In this document: positions 9,428 through 18,153 of the stretch, piece by piece
Numbering within the stretch: position 1 is the first letter of the stretch
How the letters are laid out: each line of letters begins with the position of its first letter
Assembly: GCA_044229235.1 (NCBI GenBank)
Contig: JBGATH010000009.1
Span: 55,584-119,583, forward strand
Source of the DNA: UKL13-2 sp044229235
GTDB taxonomy: Bacteria; Pseudomonadota; Gammaproteobacteria; Burkholderiales; Usitatibacteraceae
DNA: 64,000 bases
Direction of reading: 5' to 3'
Translations under genes and position numbers: made by a program
The notes under the pieces: model-generated
Told to the model about the DNA's origin: nothing
Database searches by the model: none
The model's input: only the letters and a program-made list of their open reading frames with translations

Positions 9428-11025
9428 GCGTACCCGCGCAGGCCGGACCAGCGGGGGCGCCGGGCAGACTCATCCAGACCCTGCGTTTTGCCGGGCGCTG
9501 GCTGCTGCCGCAATCGCTGTTTGGTCGAGTTGCCCTGATCATTGTGCTGGGCATCGCCGGCTCGCAGCTGATCAGCGTGGCGGTTTCGCTGCGTGAATAT
9601 CAGCGCGGCGGTTCGGAGATCTATGCCTCATTCATGGTTGACCGTGTCGCGTCCTACACCAGCCTGTTCGAATCGCTGCGTCCGCAGGACCGGGCCAACA
9701 TCGCGATGGCCATGTCGCGGCCGCCTTTCCTGGTTGAGCCGGTCAATGACCGGAGCGAAACGCTGCCGCTGCATGCAGACCGCATCAATGATGCCAACCA
9801 GTTGCAGGCCGACTTGCAGCGCCGGCTTGGGGCCGGATACGAGGTGCTGGTGGGCGGACTCAGCGAAGCGATCGCCAATGAAATGATGGCAAAGAGCGAT
9901 CGCCATTTTTTCCGGCGTGAGCGTGGGCCGGGGGCACGATCGTCGGACGGCGCGGGTCGCGACCGGGCACCACCGGACGATGGATTGCTCGGCGAGTTCA
10001 CGCGGACCATCAACCGCATTTTCCAGCTTGCCCCCAGGTCGGGCGATGTCGAGTCGCGCATGCGCCAGTCCATGCGCACCGAGGCCGGATCGGCGCCGCT
10101 GGTGCAGGTGCGCCTCACCGACGGCAGCTGGCTGCGCTTCCACTCGCTAGCGCCCAACCGGGCGTTTTCCATTTCGCCGATGCTGGTATTCAACTGGGGG
10201 CTGCTGCTGCTCGCCGGTCTGCTGGTGTCGGTCGTGGCCGCGCAGATGGTGACGCGGCCGCTGCGCCGGCTCGCCTGGGCCGCCGACAGCTTCTCGCGCA
10301 ACCTCGAAGCGCCGCCCCTGCCCGACAGCGGGCCTACTGAAGTGCGTTCCGCGGCGCAGGCATTCAACCGCATGCACGAACGCCTCGCCAATTACCTCAA
10401 CAGCCGCAAGCGCATGCTGATGGCGATGTCGCATGACTTGAAAACGCCGCTGACACGCCTGCGTTTGCGCAGCGAGTTGCTGGAAGAGGGCGAAGTGGCC
10501 GAGCGTATCAAGGCGGACCTGGCCGAAATGGAAGCGCTGGTCATGTCCACGCTCGACTATCTGCGCGGCAGCGAAATCAGCGAAGCGCCGACCGACATCG
10601 ATGCGCGGGCAATGGTCTCGGCCATTTGTGAAGACCATCCGGTGTGGATGCATCAGGTGTCGATCGAGCCGGGTGCCCCGGTAGTGGTGCGCGCACGGCC
10701 AACGCTGTTGCGGCGTGCGCTCAGCAACCTGATCGACAACGCCATCCGCTACGGCGAACGCGCCACGGTGTCGTTTCCTGCCGGCGCGGCCGGCGTTCGC
10801 GCGATTCGCATCAGCGACTATGGTCCGGGAATTCCTGAGCAGCATCAGCAGGACGTCATGAAACCGTTCTTTCGCGTTGAGGATTCCCGCAATCGCGCGA
10901 CCGGTGGCACAGGCCTGGGGCTCGCCATCGCCAAGGAAATCGTCGAGGCGGCGGGCGGCCGCATCATCCTGTCAAATCGCAAGGACGGCCTGGATGCGGA
11001 CATGGAACTGCCCGGTCCGCACTGA
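9424..11025 (+). CDS. EnvZ-type sensor histidine kinase
   Basis: A 533-residue membrane sensor paired with the regulator just upstream. A membrane segment lies near residues 35-60, and a periplasmic sensor region of about 190 residues follows, unusually rich in Arg/Asp around RERGPGARSSDGAGRDRA. The second membrane segment is near 250-275, then HAMP and HisKA with phospho-acceptor His337 in MSHDLKTPL. The ATPase domain has DNAIRYGE, SDYGPGIPE and GGTGLGLAIAKE. All key residues are present. The start is TTG, coupled to the regulator stop. The signal sensed is not evident. Confidence 0.93.
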   Translation: MSVPAQAGPAGAPGRLIQTLRFAGRWLLPQSLFGRVALIIVLGIAGSQLISVAVSLREYQRGGSEIYASFMVDRVASYTSLFESLRPQDRANIAMAMSRPPFLVEPVNDRSETLPLHADRINDANQLQADLQRRLGAGYEVLVGGLSEAIANEMMAKSDRHFFRRERGPGARSSDGAGRDRAPPDDGLLGEFTRTINRIFQLAPRSGDVESRMRQSMRTEAGSAPLVQVRLTDGSWLRFHSLAPNRAFSISPMLVFNWGLLLLAGLLVSVVAAQMVTRPLRRLAWAADSFSRNLEAPPLPDSGPTEVRSAAQAFNRMHERLANYLNSRKRMLMAMSHDLKTPLTRLRLRSELLEEGEVAERIKADLAEMEALVMSTLDYLRGSEISEAPTDIDARAMVSAICEDHPVWMHQVSIEPGAPVVVRARPTLLRRALSNLIDNAIRYGERATVSFPAGAAGVRAIRISDYGPGIPEQHQQDVMKPFFRVEDSRNRATGGTGLGLAIAKEIVEAAGGRIILSNRKDGLDADMELPGPH

Positions 11026-11085
11026 AACAACAACCCTGTGCCGCACGCCGATAACTTCCCGGCATGCGGCGTGCACAGAAAGTTG

Positions 11086-11150
11086 TAACTCTAGCATTGG
11101 CGCGGCTTTCAGGCCGAAAATGGCTGGGAAGCCGCGCCAATAGGCGTTCT
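11086..11150 (+). repeat. Dispersed 66-bp hairpin repeat, family 1, copy A
   Basis: One of six related units in this window. Left arm CATTGGCGCGGCTT and right arm GAAGCCGCGCCAATAG form a long stem. The copy lies between two converging genes (kinase end 11025, lipoprotein gene end 11179), so it could also act as a bidirectional transcription stop, although no T-run follows. Confidence 0.8.
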
Positions 11151-11178
11151 ACGGTTCGCTGTCCTGAGCAAATACCAA

Positions 11179-12477
11179 TCAGGAATCCGTCACCAGCCGC
11201 GTGTCCGCCGCCGTGCTGGTGCCGAACAGGAACAGCGTATAGACCTTGCCGGTCTCCAGCGTGAGGGTATCGGTGGTGGCGACGACCACATTGGCATTCG
11301 AGGCATTGAATGCGAACGCGTAGTTCCCCGCATCCAGTTCCTGATACGGCGAGGCACCCAGGTAAGCGAGGTTGCTGACGGACTTGCTGAAGTTGGCCAG
11401 CACATCCACCGCGGCATTGTCGACGTTCAGATTGACAAAGCGCACCCGTACTTTGCCGGTGGTTGGCAGCAGGTTGTTGTCGTCCAGCTTGGCGATATCG
11501 ATCGCCGTGAACCGGTTGACCGCCACAATGGTGTAGTCGGCACCACCGCTCAGCGTGAAGGTCTTGCTCGCGACCGAGCTGCTGGTCACGCCGAATGCCT
11601 GCAGGTCAAGCTGGCGCGCGCCCGATGCCGAGGTGACATAACCCGAGTTGGCCTTGTAGGGCACGTTGGAAAATGTCGTGACGCCGCCGTTAAGGAACGC
11701 CAGCAAGGGTGCGTCCGGCGAGCCATGCACGGCGCGGATGCGCGAACGCAGGTTTGACATTTCGGTGACCGTACCACTACTGCCGTAAGTGAGCACGAGT
11801 ACGTTGGCAAGACGCGAACTGGCACCGCCTGCGACTGCCAATGTCAGCGAGGTGCCGGCAGCGAAGTTCTGCGCGGCAGACTCGAACACGATTTCCTTTG
11901 AGCCGGCCAGCGTCAACACCAGCTGGTAACTTCCCGCTGCGACTTCCGAATAGCCCGACAAGCTGGCGGTGCCGATGGACGAGACCGTTGCCGCCGTGCT
12001 TGGTGCCAGGCTGGACTGAGCGACGAAGTAAACGTCCAGGTTGCCGAGGCTGGAAAAGTTGTCGGTACGGAAGCGGAAGTTGGCCGAGGAAGAGGGGCCC
12101 TGCGTATCTTCCTGCAGCCCTGCCAGTCCCAGTGCCGCGCGCCGGCCGACAATCGCCAGCGTGTACTGCCCGCCGCCGGTGAAGGACAGCGCCTGGCTAG
12201 CCAAAAGGCTGCCGTCGGTTGCCGAGCGGATTTCATAGTCGGTGCTGGCCGCCGCGAAGCTCACATAACCGGAAGCGGCCCCTGGCGCGACGCTGGAAAT
12301 GACGTTGCTGCCGTCCTTGATCTTGATCGCCAGCGCCTCGGAATCCGGTGACAGGTGGATGACGCGAATCTGCGCAGTGTCTTTTTTCGACTCAGTGGCT
12401 TTGCACCCGGCAAGCGCGAAAGCGAACAGGGCGAGGAGGGCGTAACCGGAAAAACGCAGTAGGCGGGTCATTTGCAT
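11179..12477 (-). CDS. DUF4397-domain lipoprotein
   Basis: The product is 432 residues when started at ATG 12477; a second ATG at 12471 is equally possible. The N-terminus MTRLLRFSGYALLALF is followed by the lipobox LAGC, so it is a lipoprotein. Two DUF4397-type beta domains follow: the first begins IRVIHLSPDSEALAIKI (near residue 45), the second IRAVHGSPDAPLLAFL (near 245). DUF4397 proteins are surface-exposed beta proteins of unknown function. An open frame extends 267 bases further upstream, but that stretch lacks signal-peptide character. No operon partner. Confidence 0.85.
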   Translation of the reverse strand: MQMTRLLRFSGYALLALFAFALAGCKATESKKDTAQIRVIHLSPDSEALAIKIKDGSNVISSVAPGAASGYVSFAAASTDYEIRSATDGSLLASQALSFTGGGQYTLAIVGRRAALGLAGLQEDTQGPSSSANFRFRTDNFSSLGNLDVYFVAQSSLAPSTAATVSSIGTASLSGYSEVAAGSYQLVLTLAGSKEIVFESAAQNFAAGTSLTLAVAGGASSRLANVLVLTYGSSGTVTEMSNLRSRIRAVHGSPDAPLLAFLNGGVTTFSNVPYKANSGYVTSASGARQLDLQAFGVTSSSVASKTFTLSGGADYTIVAVNRFTAIDIAKLDDNNLLPTTGKVRVRFVNLNVDNAAVDVLANFSKSVSNLAYLGASPYQELDAGNYAFAFNASNANVVVATTDTLTLETGKVYTLFLFGTSTAADTRLVTDS

Positions 12478-12604
12478 GGCTTGTTGTTGAAAACAACCAT
12501 GTAAACCGAACTTGGTAAAGCCTCTATTGCCGAGCTTCAGCGCCTTGTAACAGCGCGTAAGCGGCAACGACCCGGACAACATTGCGTTACACAGCCGCTC
12601 ATCG

Positions 12605-15025
12605 TCACGTTGCCGGCGGCCACGGATCCCACGCCGTGGCGGTAACTCGCTCACCCCAAAGTTCAAGCTGGATCGGCTCGCCCTGCCACGTGCGGTTTGC
12701 CGCTGCACCGCGCGCATAGCCCATGCCCAGGCATGCGCCTGCAAGCGGGCTCCATCCGGCAGAGGTCAATTCACCGACCACTTCGCCGTCGATGACGATG
12801 CCTTCGCCACCCCACAGGTACGCGCGAGGATCGTCCAGGCGGACGGTGATGAGTTTCTTGCGCAAGGGCAGGTCGCGCACCGCCAGCAATGCGCGCCCGC
12901 CGAGGAAGTCGGCAGGCTTGTCGAGCTTGACGGCGAACGTCAGCCCGGCCTCAAACGGCGTTTCGTCAGGACCCAGTTCCGCACCCCAGGCGCGCCGGCC
13001 GGCTTCGATGCGCAGTGCATCGAGTGCGTAGTAGCCCGCGTCCCGCAAGCCGAACCGGCTACCGGCCTCGGACAGGGCGAGGTACACATGTCGCGTCATT
13101 TCGACCGGAACATACAACTCGAAGCCCGGTCCGCCGACGTAGCTCATGCGTGCCGCGCGCACCCGGGCGAGTCCCAGGTCAATTTCCCGCGTGCACGAAA
13201 ACTTGAGCGCGTCGGGCGAAAGGTCATCGGAGCTCAAGGTGCCAAGCAGGGCGCGCGCTTTCGGGCCCATCACCGACAGCACGCATAGCTGTGGCGTGAT
13301 GTCGCTGAGAAACGCGTGCTCATCGGGGTGAATGTGGCGCCCGATCCAGTCCAAGTCGCGCACCGTCTGCGCGGAGCCGGTGATGATCAGGAAGCGGTCG
13401 ATGGCAAGCCGAATCACCGTGAGATCGGACTCGAAGCCGCCGCGTTCGTTAAGCATGGCGGTGTACACCATCCTGTCGACGGGAACGTCCATTTCGTTGG
13501 CACACAGGCGCTGCAGCACCGCCAGGGCGTCGCGTCCCTGCAACAGCAGCTTGGAGAATGAAGTCTGGTCGTAGAGCGCAACGGCCTCGCGCGTGGCGCA
13601 CTGTTCGGCGATCATCCAGTCCAGCCATTGCGGCCGTCCGAGGCCGTATTCGGCCGGCGCGGCCGTGGTTGGGCGGAAATAGTTGGCGCGTTCCCAGCCG
13701 TTCTTGCTGCCGAACACCGCGCCTTTTGCAGCCAGCACATCGTAAAGCGGCGAAGTGCGCAGGGGGCGCACGGTTTCGAGCTCCTGCCGCGGCCAGCGCA
13801 TGGCGTAGTGCAGGCCCAGCGTTTCGGCGGTGCGCTCGGATAGTCCGCGGCGGTTGGCCGTGAACGGGCCAAAGCGCCGAATATCCACATCCCACAGGTC
13901 GCTCTGTGCTTCGCCCGCGATGATCCACTCGGCGATCAGGCGGCCGGCACCGCCGGAATTGGCGATACCGGCAGAGTTGAAACCGGCGCAGACAAAAAAA
14001 TTGCGCAGCTCTGGGGCCTCGCCGAGGATGAAATTGCCGTCGGGCGTGAAACTCTCGGGGCCGTTGAGCAGCATCTTGATCGGCGCCGTTTCCAGGCAGG
14101 GCGTGCGGTGGATCGCGTTTTTCATCAGGATTTCAAACTGGTCCCAGTCTTCGTCCAGCAACTGGAACTGAAAGTCCGCCGGGATCGGGTCCATCTTCCA
14201 GGGCTTGGCAACCGGTTCGAACCCGCCCATCACCAGTCCGCCCACTTCCTCCTTGTAGTAGATGAAGCCGTCCGGATCGCGCATCACCGGCAGCATCGGA
14301 TGCACACCGGCAATGACGTCGGTGACAATGTAAAAGTGCTCGGCGGAAAACAGCGGAACATTGACGCCGGCAAGCCGGCCGAATTGCCGCGCCCACTGGC
14401 CGCCGCAGTTCACCACCACCTCGCATTGCACGTCGCCCAGGGCCGTGCGCACCCCGCATGCGCGACCAGCCTGCTGTATGACGCCCGTGACTTCAACGTG
14501 CTCATGGATCTTGACGCCAAGGTTGCGCGCGCCCTTGGCCAGCGACATGCACAGGTCGGCAGGATTGGCCTTGCCGTCTCCCGGGATCCAGATCGCACCC
14601 TGCAGGTCGTCAGTGCGCAGGATCGGATAAAGCTCGCCCGCGCGCTGCGCACTGATGACTTCCACATCGACACCAAAGCTCCGCGCCATGGACGCCTGCT
14701 TGCGCAATACCTGCATGCGCTCCGGCGTGCGCGCCACGTTGACGCTGCCGCACTGCTTCCAGCCCGTGGCCAGTCCGGTTTCGGCTTCCAGCATCGAATA
14801 CAGCTCGATGCCGTACTTGCTCATGCGGGTCATGTTGCGGTTGGGGCGCATCTGCCCGACCAGTCCGGCGGCATGCCAGGTCGTGCCACTGGTGAGCGTG
14901 CCCTGTTCCAGTAACAACACGTCGCGTTTGCCGAGTTTGGCAAGGTGGTAGGCCGTCGAACAGCCGGCGATGCCGCCGCCGACGATGACGATTTCGGCAT
15001 GCGTGGGGAGTGGTCTGCCGCTCAT
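12605..15025 (-). CDS. FAD-dependent dimethylglycine/sarcosine dehydrogenase-like protein with GcvT domain
   Basis: An 806-residue two-part enzyme. The N-terminal FAD oxidoreductase (about 1-390) has the dinucleotide motif VIVGGGIAG near residue 13 and SGTTWHAAG, where the His covalently binds FAD in dimethylglycine dehydrogenases. The C-terminal half (about 430-800) is an aminomethyltransferase (GcvT-like) tetrahydrofolate domain. Family members demethylate N-methyl glycines and pass C1 units to folate. It is the last gene of the minus-strand phosphonate operon, 16 bases after the EamA gene, so its substrate may be an N-methylated product of phosphonate cleavage. The exact substrate is unknown. 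Confidence 0.85.
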   Translation of the reverse strand: MSGRPLPTHAEIVIVGGGIAGCSTAYHLAKLGKRDVLLLEQGTLTSGTTWHAAGLVGQMRPNRNMTRMSKYGIELYSMLEAETGLATGWKQCGSVNVARTPERMQVLRKQASMARSFGVDVEVISAQRAGELYPILRTDDLQGAIWIPGDGKANPADLCMSLAKGARNLGVKIHEHVEVTGVIQQAGRACGVRTALGDVQCEVVVNCGGQWARQFGRLAGVNVPLFSAEHFYIVTDVIAGVHPMLPVMRDPDGFIYYKEEVGGLVMGGFEPVAKPWKMDPIPADFQFQLLDEDWDQFEILMKNAIHRTPCLETAPIKMLLNGPESFTPDGNFILGEAPELRNFFVCAGFNSAGIANSGGAGRLIAEWIIAGEAQSDLWDVDIRRFGPFTANRRGLSERTAETLGLHYAMRWPRQELETVRPLRTSPLYDVLAAKGAVFGSKNGWERANYFRPTTAAPAEYGLGRPQWLDWMIAEQCATREAVALYDQTSFSKLLLQGRDALAVLQRLCANEMDVPVDRMVYTAMLNERGGFESDLTVIRLAIDRFLIITGSAQTVRDLDWIGRHIHPDEHAFLSDITPQLCVLSVMGPKARALLGTLSSDDLSPDALKFSCTREIDLGLARVRAARMSYVGGPGFELYVPVEMTRHVYLALSEAGSRFGLRDAGYYALDALRIEAGRRAWGAELGPDETPFEAGLTFAVKLDKPADFLGGRALLAVRDLPLRKKLITVRLDDPRAYLWGGEGIVIDGEVVGELTSAGWSPLAGACLGMGYARGAAANRTWQGEPIQLELWGERVTATAWDPWPPAT

Positions 15026-15041
15026 GTCGGTCTCCTCTTTG

Positions 15042-15923
15042 CTAGGCCAGGCGCAGGGCAGCGACCCCGGCCACGATCAGTGCCGTGCCGAATGCGCGTT
15101 GTATGCCGAATGCTTCTTTCAGCAGGAATACACCGAGCATGGCGGCGAACAGGACTGAAACTTCCCGCAGCGCCGCCACCAGCGCGACCGGCGCACGGGT
15201 CATCGCCCATAGCGCGATACCGTAGGAACCCAGCGATGCAACGGTTCCGGCCAGCGCCAGCGGCCAACGTCCACGCATGTATTCCCATGCCGATTGGCGC
15301 TGCGCCGGTGTGCGTTGCGACATCACGATCAGGAAGTAGGGGATGCCATCCACCAGGAACAGCAGGGCGACATATTGAAGTGCATTGCCGCCATTGTGGG
15401 TAGCCACGCGCACCCCCAGTCCATCGACCACGGTATAGAGCGCAATGATGCAGGCGTTGGCGAGCGCAAAGGTCAGGGCGGAACGGTGCCCTGGCTGATG
15501 AAGGCTCGCGGGAGTAAGCCCGACAAAGAGCACGCCGACCGATACGCCCGCCACGCCCAGCCAGCCAGCCAGCGGCAGCGATTCGCCGATTACCATGCTG
15601 CTGGCGGTGGCAACCAGCATCGGTGCCAGGCCACGCATGATCGGGTAGGTGAGGCCCAGGTCGCCGTGCTTGTAGGCGCCGGCCAGCGCGATGTAGTAGG
15701 CCACGTGGATGACCAGCGACGCAATTACATACGGTAACGCTGCTGCCGGGGGCAGGCCGGTGAATAGCAACAGCGGCAGCGCAACCACGCAGCCCATGAC
15801 GTGAATCAGCGCCGTATCCAGCGCCTTGTCGTTCGCCGACTTGATGAGCGCGTTCCACGACGCATGCAGCAGCGCGCCGAACAGGACGGCCAGTGCAACC
15901 GGCAGTGTGAGCGACAGGCTCAC
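15042..15923 (-). CDS. EamA/DMT-family transporter
   Basis: A 293-residue membrane protein of about ten segments with the two-EamA-repeat layout of drug/metabolite transporters (GALLHASWNALIKS at the start, GIALWAMTRAPVALVAALRE late). The GTG start at 15923 overlaps the upstream HD gene stop by 4 bases and puts the first membrane segment at the N-terminus; the longer frame to 16157 overlaps the HD gene without membrane character. Likely imports or exports a small amine or phosphonate-related compound. Substrate inferred from context only. Confidence 0.85.
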   Translation of the reverse strand: MSLSLTLPVALAVLFGALLHASWNALIKSANDKALDTALIHVMGCVVALPLLLFTGLPPAAALPYVIASLVIHVAYYIALAGAYKHGDLGLTYPIMRGLAPMLVATASSMVIGESLPLAGWLGVAGVSVGVLFVGLTPASLHQPGHRSALTFALANACIIALYTVVDGLGVRVATHNGGNALQYVALLFLVDGIPYFLIVMSQRTPAQRQSAWEYMRGRWPLALAGTVASLGSYGIALWAMTRAPVALVAALREVSVLFAAMLGVFLLKEAFGIQRAFGTALIVAGVAALRLA

Positions 15924-16474
15924 GCGGCAGGAAGCAGGCAGCGCTGCGCGCGGGTGAGAAAATGTGTGAGCGTTGGTGTGGGCAGGCCGGGCTGCTTGGC
16001 GAGGTCGTCCCACAGGCGCAGCGAGACCGCATCCGTTGCATGTGGCTGGGCGATGAATGCCGCGCTCCCGGCTGCATCGTAGATTCCGCCCTGCAGCGCG
16101 AGGCTGCGTTTCGAATCGTCGGACAGGTTCTGCCAGTAGTCGGGTCGGGTGGCGCAAAGGTAGCGTTTGGCATCGACATGCAGCCGGATGGCGTCGAGTA
16201 CGCGCTCGGGAAATACGCCACGCAGGAACGGCAGCGCAAAGTACTGGTGCACATCGTCCACGCCGCGCAGGGTCGGCGTCTCACCCTGGTCATTGAGCAT
16301 GTGGCCGAGGTCATGCAGCAGGCCGGCCGTCACCAGTTCATCGTCGGCGCCCGCTTGCTCGGCCAGCATGGCGGTCTGCAAGGCGTGCTCGAGCTGGGTC
16401 ACCGGTTCGCCGCTGTACTGGCGGTTGCCATGTTGTTCGAACAGCTGGCGGATATCCTCGATCGAAAGCGACAT
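15920..16474 (-). CDS. PhnZ-like HD-domain oxygenase of phosphonate degradation
   Basis: The 184-residue protein belongs with HD-domain proteins linked to phosphonate breakdown (PhnZ, TmpB). PhnZ is a di-iron oxygenase that cleaves (R)-1-hydroxy-2-aminoethylphosphonate to glycine and phosphate. Candidate metal and substrate residues are Tyr20 and Glu23 (RQYSGEP), His30 (QLEHALQ), His54-Asp55 and His58 (LLHDLGH), His76, His99 and Lys103 (LHVDAK), and an Asp near 156. Their spacing matches the residues known for PhnZ (Tyr24, Glu27, His34, His58, Asp59, His62, with small offsets later on, recalled from the literature). Neighbours on both sides are phosphonate genes. No 2-oxoglutarate hydroxylase partner (PhnY*/TmpA) is visible here. 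Confidence 0.85.
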   Translation of the reverse strand: MSLSIEDIRQLFEQHGNRQYSGEPVTQLEHALQTAMLAEQAGADDELVTAGLLHDLGHMLNDQGETPTLRGVDDVHQYFALPFLRGVFPERVLDAIRLHVDAKRYLCATRPDYWQNLSDDSKRSLALQGGIYDAAGSAAFIAQPHATDAVSLRLWDDLAKQPGLPTPTLTHFLTRAQRCLLPAA

Positions 16475-16489
16475 GACGAGCCAGTTGCC

Positions 16490-18133
16490 TCAGGAGATGG
16501 TGCGCAGGCGGCTGGCGGCAAGTGCGCCGGCCGACTCGAGTATGGGATAGGCGATCGAGCAGATATGCGAATTGATGCGCCGCAGGTCGCTGATCAGGTC
16601 GATGTGCAGCGAACTGGTTTCAATGCTCGACACTGTATTGTCCGAGAGGCGCTCGAGGTGGGTATTGGCAAAGCTGCGCTCCAGGTCGCGGAACCGGGTC
16701 TTTTCCTCGATCAGTTTTTGCGCGTCGCGCAGGTTGCCGTTGAGGAACACGCCCATGCCGAGGCGCAGGTTATCGACCAGTCGCGCATGCAATTCGCAGA
16801 TCTCGGCCATGCCCGCGTCCGAAAACTCGCGCTGCGGTTTGATCTTCTTTTCCTCGATGTCGATCAGCACGCGCTCGATGATGTCGCCGACCTGTTCCAT
16901 GTTGATGGTGAATGAAATGATATCGGTCCAGCGGCGGCTTTCGGATTCGGCCAGGGCCTCTCGCGAGATCTTGGTCATGTAGTACTTGATGTCGGAGTAC
17001 AGTTCATCAACCGTGTCGTCCAGCTTGCGCAGCTCGCGCCCGAGCTCCAGGTCGTTATTGCGAATCACCGGCAGGATGCCGTTGAGCATGGTTTCGACGA
17101 TGTCGGCCTGATGCAGCGCCTCGCGCGCCGCGCAGGAGATGGCCAGCGATGGCGTATCCAGCGCCACCGGATCAAGATGGCGTGGACGGCCAGCCGCGCG
17201 ACTGGCTTCGGGCGCCTTCCACCAGTTGGTCAGCCGCTGGGCGATGAAACTGGTGAAAGGCAGGAAGGCGATGGCGATGGCCGTGTTCAATGCCAGGTGA
17301 AACAGCACCACGCCTTGCGCCGGGTTGTTGAGCAGCGCCGGAACATGCTGGACGATCAGGCCGATGAACATGGTTGCGATCAGGCAGCCGACCAGCTTGA
17401 AGACGAAATTGCCCATTGGCACGCGGCGCGCTTCGACCGGCGACTTGGCGGTGGTGAGCAGCGCCAGCAAACCGCTGCCGATATTGGCACCCAGCACCAG
17501 GCCGAGGGCCACATCGATGGGCACAACGCCCGAGGCCGCGAGCGTTGCCGTCAGCAGGACAATCGCCAGGCTGCTGTACGCCATGATCGCCAGCACCGCG
17601 CCGACGGTCATGTCCAGCAAGGCGTCATGGGTGAGCGAGGCCAGCATCAGCTTGACGCTTTGCGATTGCATTAGCGGCTGGGTGGCATGCACGATCAGTT
17701 GCAGCGCCAGCGTGATGAGGCCAAGGCCGATGAGGATGCGGCCGATGCGCCCCACGGTGGTCGCCTGCCGCGAAATGAACAGCACCACGCCGGTAAAAAT
17801 CAGCAGCGGCGAAAGCCAGGAAAGGTCAAATGAGAACACCACCGCCATCAGGCTGGTGCCGACATCCGCGCCGAGCATGATGGCCAGCGCCGCCGGCAGC
17901 GTCACCATGCCTTGCGCCACAAAAGAGGCGACGATCAGCCCGGTGGCGGCGCTGCTTTGCACCAGCGCGGTCACACCCAGGCCGGCCGCCGCTGCGCTCA
18001 GCCGGTTTTCGACACTTTCGGCAAGCACGCGCCGCAGGCGCGCGCCGAGCACCCTGAGGATGCCGGTGCGTACGATGTGCGTTCCCCACACCAACAGGGC
18101 AATGGCAGCGAGCAGATTGAGCAGATGTTGCAT
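16490..18133 (-). CDS. Na/Pi cotransporter family protein with PhoU domain
   Basis: The 547-residue protein has an N-terminal transporter part with paired QSS repeats (ALVQSSAATGL near residue 57) and about eight membrane segments to residue 315. A C-terminal cytoplasmic PhoU-like helical domain covers about 345-545. The bacterial class (YjbB type) is known to move phosphate, in E. coli mainly outwards. It lies between phnY and the HD oxygenase gene with gaps of 20 and 15 bases, so it probably handles phosphate liberated by carbon-phosphorus cleavage. Direction of transport is not shown by the sequence. Confidence 0.9.
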   Translation of the reverse strand: MQHLLNLLAAIALLVWGTHIVRTGILRVLGARLRRVLAESVENRLSAAAAGLGVTALVQSSAATGLIVASFVAQGMVTLPAALAIMLGADVGTSLMAVVFSFDLSWLSPLLIFTGVVLFISRQATTVGRIGRILIGLGLITLALQLIVHATQPLMQSQSVKLMLASLTHDALLDMTVGAVLAIMAYSSLAIVLLTATLAASGVVPIDVALGLVLGANIGSGLLALLTTAKSPVEARRVPMGNFVFKLVGCLIATMFIGLIVQHVPALLNNPAQGVVLFHLALNTAIAIAFLPFTSFIAQRLTNWWKAPEASRAAGRPRHLDPVALDTPSLAISCAAREALHQADIVETMLNGILPVIRNNDLELGRELRKLDDTVDELYSDIKYYMTKISREALAESESRRWTDIISFTINMEQVGDIIERVLIDIEEKKIKPQREFSDAGMAEICELHARLVDNLRLGMGVFLNGNLRDAQKLIEEKTRFRDLERSFANTHLERLSDNTVSSIETSSLHIDLISDLRRINSHICSIAYPILESAGALAASRLRTIS

Positions 18134-18153
18134 CTATCGGCGACGGCTGCCCG

